This document shows, one piece after another, positions 17,840 through 26,460 of a stretch of 64,000 nucleotides of DNA. The notes under the pieces were generated by a model. It ran no database searches. It worked only from the letters and a program-made list of their open reading frames with translations, and was not told the origin of the DNA. The DNA is from Paenibacillus xylanilyticus (lineage in GTDB: Bacteria > Bacillota > Bacilli > Paenibacillales > Paenibacillaceae): positions 1,871,001 to 1,935,000 of the forward strand of contig NZ_CP044310.1 in the NCBI RefSeq assembly GCF_009664365.1. The letters run 5' to 3'. Position numbers and translations under genes: made by a program. Numbering within the stretch: position 1 is the stretch's first letter; every line of letters starts with the position of its first letter.

Positions 17840-18988
17840 TCATAATCTGGCCTGATCAGCCTGGAACGGCCGCAGGTCCAGAAGATCAATGATGCTTTGT
17901 GCACTTTCCATCGGACGATATTTGGCAATCTGTTCCAAATGGCGTTTGCGTTTACGGACGATGTCGGGATATTTATGTAACAATTTATTCATCCATTTAA
18001 CCACGACATCAAGCGAAGTGATCGGTTCGCCCAGTCCTCTGGCGGTAAAATATTGAACGTTCTCTTCTTCCTGACCCGGAATGGGATTATGGAATAACAT
18101 CGGTATACCTTTGGCGAGTCCTTCGGTGCATGTCATTCCACCAGGCTTGGTTATTAGCAGATCGGATACTTCCATAAGCTTATCCACTTCTTTGGTGTAT
18201 CCGATAATGTGAATATTTTCTTTCCTATACTCCGGGTTCTGTTCCATGCTGATCCGGATTTTGTCATTGCGTCCGAGACAGAAGATGATCTGAATGTTAT
18301 TATGCCAGCGAGTCAGAAGCTTATTGACCACTTCATCGCTGAGCATTCCCCAGCCGCCGCCCATAACAAGAACGGTGGGCATATCTCTCAGATTAAACTT
18401 GGCACGAATCTCATCCCGGCCGGGATGCTCCCAAAAGTTGGGGTGTACCGGAATGCCGGTAACCCGTATCTTGTCCGCGGAAACTCCGCGCAGCATCAAT
18501 TTGGACTTGACCTCTTCAGTAGATACCAGATACAAGTCCACCTCGGGACTGATCCACGTGCCATGCGCATCGTAATCGGTAATGACCGTGCAGAGTGGCA
18601 CTTGCACACCGAGGCGCTTTAATCTTGATATGACGGCACTTGGAATGGGATGCGTACATACAATGGCATTTGGACGAAGCTGTCGTACGACACTACGTGT
18701 ATGTGTGTAAAACAGCTTGTGCAATGCGAGTGTAGTCAATCGGTTTAAAGACTTTTTATATTGATGCCTGTATACATATCCGACAAGTTTGGGCTGGTTG
18801 GTTACCGTTTTTTTGTATGCCGTAATAATAAGTGGTGCGACCCTGGGGTTAAGGAAACTACCCAGTTCGAGCACTTTGGTCTGTACTTCCGGAGAGAGCT
18901 TTCTCAAACTGCTGGACAGTGCATAAGCGGCTTGTGTATGACCGGCTCCAAAGCCTTCGGAAAGTAGTAAAACTCGTTTTTTCTCCAC
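17840..18988 (-). CDS. UgtP/MGDG-synthase-like glycosyltransferase
   Basis: A 382-residue GT28-type enzyme. The N-terminal MGDG synthase domain shows SEGFGAGHTQAAYAL and THPIPSAVISRL, followed by VITDYDAHGTWISP. The C-terminal nucleotide-sugar half has VLVMGGGWGM, DLLITKPGGMTCTEGLAKG and PIPGQEEEN. Relatives transfer glucose or galactose from UDP-sugar to diacylglycerol at the inner membrane, making glycolipids and lipoteichoic acid anchors; the sugar and acceptor here are not certain. The start is GTG at 18988, with AGGTGA 7 nt upstream. The PAP2 gene lies just upstream on the same strand, so both may act in lipid or envelope metabolism. Confidence 0.85.
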   Translation of the reverse strand: MEKKRVLLLSEGFGAGHTQAAYALSSSLRKLSPEVQTKVLELGSFLNPRVAPLIITAYKKTVTNQPKLVGYVYRHQYKKSLNRLTTLALHKLFYTHTRSVVRQLRPNAIVCTHPIPSAVISRLKRLGVQVPLCTVITDYDAHGTWISPEVDLYLVSTEEVKSKLMLRGVSADKIRVTGIPVHPNFWEHPGRDEIRAKFNLRDMPTVLVMGGGWGMLSDEVVNKLLTRWHNNIQIIFCLGRNDKIRISMEQNPEYRKENIHIIGYTKEVDKLMEVSDLLITKPGGMTCTEGLAKGIPMLFHNPIPGQEEENVQYFTARGLGEPITSLDVVVKWMNKLLHKYPDIVRKRKRHLEQIAKYRPMESAQSIIDLLDLRPFQADQARL

Positions 18989-19038
18989 GCTTGCTTCACC
19001 TGTTCCTGCTAGGTTTTCCTTAGTCTAACATATCTGCT

Positions 19039-19566
19039 TTAGGACCATAATGCAACTGTCGCAAGTGCGACTAAAGTACCGATTGTGGCACCTGCAAGCA
19101 CGTCCGAAGGATAGTGCAAACCCAAGTAAATTCGAGAGAATCCGACAATCAGTGCAACCGGCAGCAGCGTCGCCAGCAAAATAGGTTCCATAGTCATAAA
19201 CGGAACGGTTACCGAGAAGACAGCGGTTGTATGCCCTGAAGGAAATGAGTGGTCCGTCAGGGGATTGCGGAAGGTGATCGTCTCCGGCATGGCCAGATAT
19301 GGCCGGATGCGAGGATACAACCGTTTGGCGATTGCTACGGGAATATGGCTCACAGCCAGAGCGATACATGCCTGTAGGCCTGTCGTATTCCAAGGGGCTG
19401 GAGCAAGCAGCCATATCAATAAGGATACGGCAATAGAAAATGTCGCTCCGCCCAGATGGGTGAGATAGTACAGCCAAAAATTCATAAATCGATTATGAAG
19501 TCGACCATTAATCCACATAAACACATTGCGATCGTACGCTTGAAACTTAACGAATAAACGGCTCAT
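19039..19566 (-). CDS. PAP2-family membrane phosphatase
   Basis: A 175-residue integral membrane phosphatase with about five spans. All three PAP2 motifs are present: K-x6-R-P (KRLYPRIRP), PSGH (SFPSGHTTAVF) and S-R-x5-H-x3-D (SRIYLGLHYPSD). Bacterial members such as BcrC dephosphorylate undecaprenyl pyrophosphate, others phosphatidic acid or phosphatidylglycerol phosphate. BcrC-like activity is a reasonable guess. ATG at 19566 follows CAGGAGG. It lies upstream of the glycolipid transferase with a 50-nt gap. Confidence 0.88.
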   Translation of the reverse strand: MSRLFVKFQAYDRNVFMWINGRLHNRFMNFWLYYLTHLGGATFSIAVSLLIWLLAPAPWNTTGLQACIALAVSHIPVAIAKRLYPRIRPYLAMPETITFRNPLTDHSFPSGHTTAVFSVTVPFMTMEPILLATLLPVALIVGFSRIYLGLHYPSDVLAGATIGTLVALATVALWS

Positions 19567-20075
19567 ATTGGCCTCCTGCCAGTCAGGCCGCCCGAATTGG
19601 CGGCAGTATTTCCGGTATGTTTCCTGTGTCCGGTGTTGTCCTGATTACTATATAACCGTTTTTCGTGAAGTTCAGGTTATTTCAGGTATATGTTTATCAT
19701 ATTTTTAAATGTTGTCCTTTTCAAGAAGAAGACATGTGAACAACGTAAAATTCATGTTAAAGAGTGGTTAATCATCCAACTTAACTTTTTGACTCGGACG
19801 AGCTAAAAAAGATACAATGATTCAACATGGCTGAAATGAGGTTAAAAAAATGTGAGTTTTATATTGAACTTTTTGGTGTCCGTTTGCGTTATTTTTCATA
19901 TAGCCTCTGGTTGGACAGTACTGGGTAATGAAAAAAGCAGGGACTTTAGAAATAAAAATCAAGCAATCGGCTGAAAATAAGATATAACAGGCATGAATGC
20001 GAGGGCGCAGTATCACGAACTGCCAATTCAGCGTTTAATGTTCACATTTCTGCTTTAGGAAGTGAAATTGCGGTT

Positions 20076-20104
20076 TTGACAAATAGCTGAAAAGCATCCA
20101 AAAT
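20076..20104 (+). promoter_or_regulatory. Weak promoter candidate in a 700-nt intergenic region
   Basis: TTGACA at 20076-20081 with CAAAAT 17 nt later. The divergent gap 19567-20266 contains AT-rich sequence, no credible gene and no riboswitch or terminator pattern that I recognise. Its length suggests regulatory content for the GT2 gene. Confidence 0.3.
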
Positions 20105-20266
20105 CGATAAAGCAGCCAAATTGGAAGCAACCATGCTTGAAATACTTGCGTAGTAAACAAAAGACCAGGGTCATATTCTGCACATTACAAAAAAACAAAG
20201 ATGCAGAATCAGGTAGAGAAACGCTAAAGTAAACAGGGTTTGAAAAAAAGGGGGTAACAGAGAACG

Positions 20267-21505
20267 ATGTTGGACGCTATATTCGTCACGATGCAGGTCA
20301 TTCTGGCACTGCTAGCCGTGTACCAATTCACGTTTTCGCTGTTCGGTCTGTATAAGAAAAAGAAAAAGAAACATTATCCTGCTACAAAATCTTTCGCTGT
20401 ACTCGTTGCAGCACACAATGAAGAGCAGGTCATCGGTGCGTTGATGGAGAACCTGAAACAACTCGATTATCCAGAGGATCTGTACGATGTGTTCGTTATC
20501 TGTGATAACTGTACGGATGGTACAGCTCAAATCGTCAGAGATCATGGCTTGAACGCATGTGTGCGTACAAACGCCGACCTCAGAGGTAAAGGTTACGCCA
20601 TTGAGTGGATGCTCAAATATCTGTGGAAATTGCCGCGTCAGTATGACGCCGTTGTTATGTTTGATGCTGATAACCTGGTTGATCGCAATTTCTTGCTTGA
20701 GATGAATAACGACTTGTGTAACGGTTCGCGTGTTATTCAAGGTTATATCGATACGAAAAATCCGGAAGATTCTTGGATTACTGCAGCTTACGGGGTATCG
20801 TACTGGTACATTAACCGTTTGTGGCAGTTGTCCCGTCATAACCTGAACATGGCCAACTTCCTTGGCGGTACAGGAATGTGCTTTGAAACGAATTTGCTGA
20901 AGGAAATCGGTTGGGGTGCGACTAGCCTGGTCGAAGACTTGGAGTTTACGATGCGCAGTGTGCAGCGTAATGTGTATCCTGTGTTTAACTATGATGCAAA
21001 AGTATTTGATGAGAAGCCTTTGACATTCAAAGCTTCAGCAAGACAACGTCTACGCTGGATGCAAGGTCACTTTACGGTAGCGCGGAGATATTTCTTCCCA
21101 CTGTTGTGGCAAAGTATTAAGGAAAGAAGCCTGGTCAAATTCGACCTTGCCGTATATGGTGCCAACGTATACGTTGTATTACTGACATTCCTGATGACTG
21201 CTGTTATGTGGGTGGATACAGCCATATTCAGCGGACCGCATATTGCTAACATCTACGGATACTTCCCATTATGGGTAGGCTTCGTAGCCATTGGTTTGAA
21301 CATTTTGACATTCCTCTTGTCGATGGCACTGGAAAAAGTCACTTTTGCGAAAGTGTATCTGTATCTGATTGTATTCCCGATCTATCTGCTATCCTGGTAT
21401 CCAATTACGTTCTATGCGTTCTTCACGCAGAACAACAAACAATGGAGCCACACCCAGCATACACGTGTTGTACGTTTGGATGAGGTACAGAGCAAGCAAG
21501 GGTAA
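20267..21505 (+). CDS. Membrane glycosyltransferase family 2
   Basis: A 412-residue processive-type GT2 enzyme. An N-terminal span (about 1-24) is followed by KKKKKKH and the GT-A domain: VAAHNEEQVIGALM, VICDNCTDGT, MFDADNLVD (DxD), and the acceptor-site motif Q-x-x-R-W in RQRLRWMQGH. Three C-terminal spans lie from about residue 300. This plan matches N-acetylglucosaminyl- or glucosyltransferases that build or extrude polysaccharide (IcaA/BcsA group). The product is unknown. ATG start with AGGGGG about 10 nt upstream. It is monocistronic, with the infC promoter 50 nt downstream. Confidence 0.88.
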   Translation: MLDAIFVTMQVILALLAVYQFTFSLFGLYKKKKKKHYPATKSFAVLVAAHNEEQVIGALMENLKQLDYPEDLYDVFVICDNCTDGTAQIVRDHGLNACVRTNADLRGKGYAIEWMLKYLWKLPRQYDAVVMFDADNLVDRNFLLEMNNDLCNGSRVIQGYIDTKNPEDSWITAAYGVSYWYINRLWQLSRHNLNMANFLGGTGMCFETNLLKEIGWGATSLVEDLEFTMRSVQRNVYPVFNYDAKVFDEKPLTFKASARQRLRWMQGHFTVARRYFFPLLWQSIKERSLVKFDLAVYGANVYVVLLTFLMTAVMWVDTAIFSGPHIANIYGYFPLWVGFVAIGLNILTFLLSMALEKVTFAKVYLYLIVFPIYLLSWYPITFYAFFTQNNKQWSHTQHTRVVRLDEVQSKQG

Positions 21506-21553
21506 GGATGAACAGCTTCACAACAAAGATTATAGAAAATATTCTAAAATATA

Positions 21554-21582
21554 TTGACTATAGTTGATGGAGATGTTATAGT
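21554..21582 (+). promoter_or_regulatory. Sigma-A promoter of the infC operon
   Basis: TTGACT at 21554-21559, an exact 17-nt spacer, TATAGT at 21577-21582. Transcription would begin near 21589, directly before the L20-type leader. Confidence 0.8.
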
Positions 21583-21589
21583 ATTCAAG

Positions 21590-21757
21590 TGCGTTAAATG
21601 AATAGCAATGGAATCACAAGCAGAAGTCCGACTTCTCACCTGACCAACATTAACGTTGGCTGGTCAACGATCCCAATAATTTATGAAGTGTATACTCATG
21701 AAGAATTGTGTTGATTACAGGGATGTCGGTAGCTTGACCGGCATCCCTTTTATTTTT
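21590..21757 (+). ncRNA. L20-type ribosomal protein leader
   Basis: The leader has AGAAGTC-CGACTTCT, the CTCACCTGACC segment and the AACATTAACGTT / GGTCAACG pairing. These are the hallmarks of the Bacillota leader bound by ribosomal protein L20, which feeds back on infC-rpmI-rplT. It ends in a terminator at 21720-21757, so control by premature termination is expected. Recognition is by pattern, not by covariance model. Confidence 0.72.
21720..21757 (+). terminator. Leader terminator upstream of infC
   Basis: GGGATG-CGGT pairs with ACCG-CATCCC (ends 21747), followed by TTTTATTTTT. It lies 39 nt before the infC start and is the expected attenuator of the L20 leader. Confidence 0.88.
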
Positions 21758-21795
21758 GTTTAACAGTATTCAAAATGACCTGGAGGTGGACGGTT

Positions 21796-22305
21796 ATTAG
21801 TAAAGATCACATGATTAATGATGAGATTCGGGCGAAGGAAGTGCGCCTTGTCGGAGCTGAAGGAGAACAAATTGGGATCAAGCCCATTCGGGAAGCACTG
21901 CAAATGGCGATTGATCTGAACTTGGATCTGGTCAATGTGGCACCACAGGCTAAGCCGCCGGTGTGTCGCATCATGGACTATGGCAAGTTCCGCTATGAGC
22001 AACAAAAGAAAGAAAAAGAAGCCCGTAAGAACCAGAAAATTGTTGACATTAAAGAAGTATGGTTCCGTTCCAATATTGAGGAGCACGATTATCAAACGAA
22101 GCTTCGTAATGTAGTTAAGTTTTTGAAAGAAGGCGACAAGGTGAAATGTTCCGTTCGTTACCGCGGACGTGAAATTGCGCATGCCGCCATTGGTCAACGG
22201 ATTTTGGAGCGCGTGAAGACGGAAGTTGCAGAACTCTGCACCATCGAGCGTCAACCGAAATTGGAAGGCCGCAGTATGATCATGATTCTGGCTCCAAAAG
22301 CCTGA
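21796..22305 (+). CDS. infC: Translation initiation factor IF-3
   Basis: A 169-residue IF-3 that binds the 30S subunit and controls start-codon choice. The N-terminal domain has MINDEIRAKEVRLVG and PVCRIMDYGKFRYEQQKK; the C-terminal domain ends MILAPKA. The most likely start is the rare codon ATT at 21796: GGAGGTGG lies exactly 6 nt upstream, and translation then gives (M)SKDHMINDEIR, the N-terminus known from Bacillus and Geobacillus IF-3. An ATG at 21811 lies too far from the site, and one at 21775 precedes the site. AUU initiation is the known self-regulating feature of infC. First gene of infC-rpmI-rplT. Confidence 0.95.
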   Translation: MSKDHMINDEIRAKEVRLVGAEGEQIGIKPIREALQMAIDLNLDLVNVAPQAKPPVCRIMDYGKFRYEQQKKEKEARKNQKIVDIKEVWFRSNIEEHDYQTKLRNVVKFLKEGDKVKCSVRYRGREIAHAAIGQRILERVKTEVAELCTIERQPKLEGRSMIMILAPKA

Positions 22306-22329
22306 TAACATTGAAGGAGGAAACACAAA

Positions 22330-22533
22330 ATGCCTAAAATGAAAACACACAGCAGTTTGAAAGGACGCTTCAAAATTACCGGTTCCGGTAAAGTCCTTCG
22401 TTACAAAGCACACAAAAACCACTTGCTTTCCCACAAATCCAAACGTGCTAAGCGCGTACTGAACGGTAACCCAGTAATGGCAGCCGGGGACGTAAGACGT
22501 TTGAAACAAGGTTTGGCTAACTTGAAAGGCTAA
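22330..22533 (+). CDS. rpmI: 50S ribosomal protein L35
   Basis: A 67-residue basic protein with the L35 pattern: MPKMKTHSSLKGRFKITGSG at the start and KAHKNHLLSHKSKRAKR in the middle. It is a late-assembly large-subunit protein. AAGGAGG lies 8-9 nt before the ATG. It is 24 nt after infC and 89 nt before rplT, in the conserved order. Confidence 0.97.
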   Translation: MPKMKTHSSLKGRFKITGSGKVLRYKAHKNHLLSHKSKRAKRVLNGNPVMAAGDVRRLKQGLANLKG

Positions 22534-22622
22534 TTCTAATTAGTACATTCCGTATGGGGGATCGGCTACGGCCGTACACATACCACGGATACATTTAATA
22601 TTTATTTGGGAGGTTCTTTAAT

Positions 22623-22982
22623 ATGGCAAGAGTAAAAGGCGGTTTTGTAGTACGTCGTCGTCATAAAAAGGTTTTGAAACTGGCAAGAGGTTATTTCGGT
22701 TCCAAACACCGCATTTTTAAAACAGCTAACGAGCAAGTAATGAAATCCTTGGTTTACGCATACCGTGACCGTCGCAACACGAAACGTAACTTCCGCAGAC
22801 TGTGGATCGTTCGTATCAATGCAGCAGCACGTCAAAACGGTTTGTCTTACAACAAACTGATCCATGGATTGAAACTTGCTGGAGTAGACATGAACCGCAA
22901 AATGTTGGCTGATCTGGCCGTTAACGACATCAATGCGTTCAACTCTTTGGCTACTGTAGCTAAAGGCAAAATCAACGCTTAA
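22623..22982 (+). CDS. rplT: 50S ribosomal protein L20
   Basis: A 119-residue basic protein with the long N-terminal helix ([20 protein letters not shown]), [16 protein letters not shown] and the globular end [16 protein letters not shown]. It is essential for early 50S assembly and is the expected repressor binding the leader at 21590-21757. GGGAGG lies about 9 nt before the ATG. Last gene of the operon. Confidence 0.98.
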   Translation: MARVKGGFVVRRRHKKVLKLARGYFGSKHRIFKTANEQVMKSLVYAYRDRRNTKRNFRRLWIVRINAAARQNGLSYNKLIHGLKLAGVDMNRKMLADLAVNDINAFNSLATVAKGKINA

Positions 22983-22994
22983 ATTGTAACATGC

Positions 22995-23024
22995 AAGCCG
23001 CCGTACCTTATGGCGGCTTTTTTT
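22995..23024 (+). terminator. Rho-independent terminator of infC operon
   Basis: AAGCCGCC (22995-23002) with GGCGGCTT (23012-23019), then TTTTT. Confidence 0.92.
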
Positions 23025-23117
23025 ACGCCAGAAAGTGTGGACGAATACACCGGGGTCCGGAAGGACAAACTTAGATTGGATGCGGTTGACAGCTATCAGC
23101 CCTCTGGCAGATACATA

Positions 23118-23130
23118 AAAACCGAACGTT
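23118..23130 (+). promoter_or_regulatory. PurBox-like site 1 with adjacent TATAAT
   Basis: AAAACCGAACGTT matches the PurR box AWWWCCGAACWWT at 12 of 13 positions. A perfect TATAAT follows at 23133-23138. It lies in the long 5' region of the nucleoside importer. Confidence 0.45.
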
Positions 23131-23370
23131 CATATAATGCAAATGAAAACTAGGAGTTACTGGCTAATGGTGATAATGATGGTATATTTTTGTTATATAA
23201 CATCACATCGTTGTAACGTTAGCGTGTTAAACTGCTAAAATTTTAAGCGTTTTCAACAATAAAAGTCTAAAAATATGTGATTTTTAGTCATGAAACATCT
23301 GGATTTTAACACTGGTTAAATGTATAATCACCTCTAGTAGGCTAGTCCTAAACTTTTCTCTCCTAGTCAT

Positions 23371-23383
23371 AATGTTCGGTTTT
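23371..23383 (-). promoter_or_regulatory. PurBox-like site 2 (inverted)
   Basis: On the minus strand AAAACCGAACATT matches AWWWCCGAACWWT at all 13 positions. It is inverted relative to site 1, about 240 nt away, and 43 nt downstream of another TATAAT (23323-23328). The remaining 23025-23537 sequence shows no purine riboswitch and no gene. Confidence 0.5.
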
Positions 23384-23537
23384 TCGGCAGATGATCCGGT
23401 AAAGATAAGGTGTGAATGTACTCTTTATGTCCAAGAAACCATACATTCCGCATAAAAGTCATATCAGACATCTGTTCATCGTTCAATATCGACCTGGGTA
23501 GGAATTAGGTATATATCATTAAGGGGGAACAAGAGAA

Positions 23538-24578
23538 ATGAAAAAGATGCTCAGCTTGTCTTTGGTCATGTTGCTGGCAGTATCGGTAATGCTCGCAGGT
23601 TGCGGAAGCAAACCTAAGGAAGAAACAAATGCTGGTGGAACAACAGGTGGCGAATCCACTGAAGCAAAATCCGATTTGCAGATCGGTATGGTTACTGACG
23701 TAGGTGGCGTTAACGACAAATCCTTTAACCAATCCGCTTGGGAAGCCCTGCAAGCAACCGAAACTGAAACAGGTACAGCAGTTAAATACCTGCAAAGTAA
23801 ATCCGATGAAGAGTACATTCCTAACCTGAACGAATTCGTTAAAGGTGGATATGACCTGACTTGGGGTATCGGTTTCCAATTGGCTGACGCAATCAAAACG
23901 GTTGCTGACCAAAACCCTGAATCCAAACTGGCGATCATCGACAGTGTTGTAGATTCTCCTAACGTTAAATCCGTTACATTTGCTGAAGAGCAAGGTTCCT
24001 TCCTGGTTGGCGTTGTTGCCGGTCTGACTACAAAAACGAACAAAATCGGTTTTGTTGGCGGTATGGACAGCCCACTGATCAAGAAATTTGAAGTTGGTTT
24101 CAGAGAAGGCGTTAAAGCAGTTAACCCTGATGCTGAATTGATCTCCAACTATACAGGCGCATTTGACAAACCAGACCTTGGTAAAGCAGCTGCAGCTACA
24201 ATCTACAACCAAGGCGCGGATATCATTTTCCACTCTTCCGGTGCTACAGGTAACGGTGTGTTCAACGAAGCCATTGCCCGCAAAAAACAAGGACAAGATG
24301 TTTGGGTAATCGGTGTGGATAAAGACCAATCTCTGGAGTTCGGTGATGATGTTACACTGACTTCCATGATCAAAAAAGTTGACGAAGCAGTTAAGAAAGT
24401 AAACCAAGAAGTTATCGACGGCACATTTGCTGGCGGTTCTGAAAACCTGACTCTGAAAGAGAACGGTGTAGGTATTGCTGATACTTCTACAAAAAATGTA
24501 TCTGCTGACATCCTTGCTAAAGTTGACGAATACAAAGAAAAAATCATCAGCGGCGAAATCAAAGTACCTACAGAGTAA
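23538..24578 (+). CDS. BMP-family nucleoside-binding lipoprotein
   Basis: A 346-residue solute-binding lipoprotein of the BmpA/PnrA/NupN family. Signal peptide with lipobox L-A-G-C (SVMLAGCGSKP), then a Gly/Thr-rich tether and a periplasmic-binding fold: IGMVTDVGGVNDKSFNQSAW, GGMDSPLIKKFEVGF, IFHSSGATGNGVF and WVIGVDKDQS. These are characteristic purine-nucleoside contact regions. It feeds the ABC importer encoded downstream. ATG follows AAGGGGG. A 340-nt gap with several hairpins separates it from the ATPase, which would let the binding protein be made in excess. Confidence 0.93.
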   Translation: MKKMLSLSLVMLLAVSVMLAGCGSKPKEETNAGGTTGGESTEAKSDLQIGMVTDVGGVNDKSFNQSAWEALQATETETGTAVKYLQSKSDEEYIPNLNEFVKGGYDLTWGIGFQLADAIKTVADQNPESKLAIIDSVVDSPNVKSVTFAEEQGSFLVGVVAGLTTKTNKIGFVGGMDSPLIKKFEVGFREGVKAVNPDAELISNYTGAFDKPDLGKAAAATIYNQGADIIFHSSGATGNGVFNEAIARKKQGQDVWVIGVDKDQSLEFGDDVTLTSMIKKVDEAVKKVNQEVIDGTFAGGSENLTLKENGVGIADTSTKNVSADILAKVDEYKEKIISGEIKVPTE

Positions 24579-24600
24579 TTGCTTCGCCCGCGAATTGAAT

Positions 24601-24635
24601 AATCACGAGGCCGGTCTTGACCGGCCTTATGATTG
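24601..24635 (+). terminator. GC-rich intercistronic hairpin after the BMP lipoprotein
   Basis: AATCA-AGGCCGGT pairs with ACCGGCCT-TGATT around loop CTTG. No T-run follows, so it is more likely a mRNA-stabilising 3' end or a weak terminator. Confidence 0.5.
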
Positions 24636-24737
24636 TCAAGACAGGAAAATTTGCTCAAGCCATCATAACATTTGTACCTAGTTAACAAGATGCTGCTGGA
24701 ATCGTTCCAAATGCAGAATCAATGTTTTAGGAATATC

Positions 24738-24758
24738 GCTCCGTAAGGAGCTTTTCTT
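24738..24758 (+). terminator. Small hairpin with T-run between nucleoside importer genes
   Basis: GCTCC-gtaa-GGAGC followed by TTTTCTT. A short but stable tetraloop hairpin, possibly a partial terminator. Confidence 0.45.
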
Positions 24759-24825
24759 AAGATTATGGAATGTATACATTTCAGCTGTGCTGGATGGATT
24801 CGATAATCTCAGGAGAAGGAAAGTG

Positions 24826-24847
24826 ACCGCAACAAAAGCGGTTTTTT
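24826..24847 (+). terminator. Second small terminator-like hairpin before the ATPase gene
   Basis: ACCGC (24826-24830) pairs with GCGGT (24838-24842), then TTTTTT. It lies 75 nt before the ATPase start. The rest of 24579-24921 has no credible gene. Confidence 0.5.
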
Positions 24848-24921
24848 CCCTTGAACATACGTCGATAGACGTTTTTCTTACGTTTGCGGAACCACACTAT
24901 ATCAGTTATAAGGGTGATTAC

Positions 24922-26460
24922 ATGGGTGCAGCAACCCCCGTCGTTGAGTTAAAACAAATCACGAAGCGTTTTCCAGGCATTGTTGCCAACGACGCTATCA
25001 GCCTTCAGCTTCGTAAAGGCGAGATCCATGCTCTACTGGGCGAAAACGGCGCTGGTAAGTCAACGTTGATGAATATTGTATTTGGTCTCTATCAGCCAGA
25101 TGAAGGTTCCATTGAAGTGAATGGCAAGCCTGTCATGATCGATAGCCCGAACAAAGCAATCGAGCTTGGGATCGGCATGGTGCATCAGCACTTTAAGCTT
25201 GTTCAGCCGTTCACGGTAACAGAGAACATTATTTTGGGATCTGAACCAACAAAAGGTCTCAATATTAACTATAAAAAAGCGGCTGCTGAAGTGCAGCGTT
25301 TATCCGAACAATATGGACTCAAAGTGAATCCGCATGCCAAAATTCATGACATTTCAGTCGGTATGCAGCAGCGCGTTGAAATCGTAAAAACATTGTACCG
25401 CGGCGCTGATATCCTGATCTTTGATGAACCAACGGCAGTTCTGACTCCTCAGGAGATCAAGGAACTGATGGTCATCATGAAAAAACTCGTGGCAGAAGGC
25501 AAATCCATTATCCTGATCACACATAAGTTGAAAGAAATTATGGAGATCTCGGATACGGTCACGATTATTCGCCGAGGGAAAGTGATCGACTCTGTAAAGA
25601 CATCGGAAACCAATCCCAACGAGCTTGCTGAAAAGATGGTTGGCCGTAATGTCACATTTAAAGTGGATAAAAAGCCGGCAACGCCTGGTGCAAACGTCCT
25701 TGAAGTCAGTAAATTGACCAGCAAAAACAAAGAGGGAATTTCTGTTCTGAATGAACTGAATCTGAATGTTCGTGCAGGAGAAATCTTGGGGATTGCAGGT
25801 GTAGATGGCAATGGACAGAGCGAGTTGATTGAAGCTCTGACTGGATTGCGCAAAGTGGATAGCGGATCGATTCTTTTGCAAGGAAAAGAATTGTCCAACC
25901 GTTCCCCGCGCCATATTTCGGAATCGGGCGTAGGTCATATTCCGGAAGACCGACATAAGCACGGATTGGTTTTGGATTTCTCAGTCAGTGAAAATATTGT
26001 TTTGGAATCTTACTACAAGTCTCCTTATACACGTAAAGGATTCCTGAATTTCGATGCGATCAAAAAGCAGGCAAAACGTCTTGTTGAGGCATTTGACGTG
26101 CGGACACCTAGCATTGAAACCAAAGCCCGGTCCCTTTCTGGGGGTAACCAGCAGAAGGCGATCATTGCACGGGAAGTCGATAAGAACCCGGAACTGCTTA
26201 TCGCAGCTCAGCCAACACGTGGCTTGGACGTAGGTGCTATTGAGTTTGTCCAGAAACAGTTGATTGCTCAGCGTGACCAAGGAAAAGCGGTATTGCTGAT
26301 TTCCTTCGAGCTCGATGAAATAATTAACGTTTCGGACCGCATTGCTGTCATTTATGAGGGCAAGATTGTCGGTGAGGTGCTGCCGGAAGAAACGAATGAC
26401 AGGGAGCTCGGCTTGATGATGGCGGGCAGCACCCAAAAGAGAGGTACTGTACATGAGTAA
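24922..26460 (+). CDS. Nucleoside ABC transporter ATPase (double ABC cassette)
   Basis: A 512-residue ATPase with two ABC domains, as in NupO/RbsA-type importers. Domain 1: Walker A GENGAGKST, signature-like SVGMQQRVEIVKTLYRG, Walker B ILIFDEPTAVLTP. Domain 2: a degenerate Walker A (GVDGNGQSEL), signature LSGGNQQKAIIAREV and a Walker B variant LLIAAQPTRGLD, where A-Q replaces the usual D-E. Such asymmetry is normal in this family. The start at 24922 (MGAATPVVELKQI) follows AGGGTGA; a longer in-frame reading from 24787 would cross a terminator hairpin. Overlaps the first permease by 8 nt. Confidence 0.93.
   Translation: MGAATPVVELKQITKRFPGIVANDAISLQLRKGEIHALLGENGAGKSTLMNIVFGLYQPDEGSIEVNGKPVMIDSPNKAIELGIGMVHQHFKLVQPFTVTENIILGSEPTKGLNINYKKAAAEVQRLSEQYGLKVNPHAKIHDISVGMQQRVEIVKTLYRGADILIFDEPTAVLTPQEIKELMVIMKKLVAEGKSIILITHKLKEIMEISDTVTIIRRGKVIDSVKTSETNPNELAEKMVGRNVTFKVDKKPATPGANVLEVSKLTSKNKEGISVLNELNLNVRAGEILGIAGVDGNGQSELIEALTGLRKVDSGSILLQGKELSNRSPRHISESGVGHIPEDRHKHGLVLDFSVSENIVLESYYKSPYTRKGFLNFDAIKKQAKRLVEAFDVRTPSIETKARSLSGGNQQKAIIAREVDKNPELLIAAQPTRGLDVGAIEFVQKQLIAQRDQGKAVLLISFELDEIINVSDRIAVIYEGKIVGEVLPEETNDRELGLMMAGSTQKRGTVHE

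Noticed and set aside
19822..20016. Minus-strand frame of 64 codons in the 700-nt gap
   Set aside because: No ribosome site and an unstructured product; the gap looks non-coding.
23025..23537. Search for a purine riboswitch upstream of the nucleoside importer
   Set aside because: The conserved aptamer core could not be found on the plus strand; only PurBox-like sites remain.
23505..24407. A 300-codon open frame antisense to the BMP lipoprotein
   Set aside because: Cys/Phe/Asn-rich shadow of a strongly biased gene.
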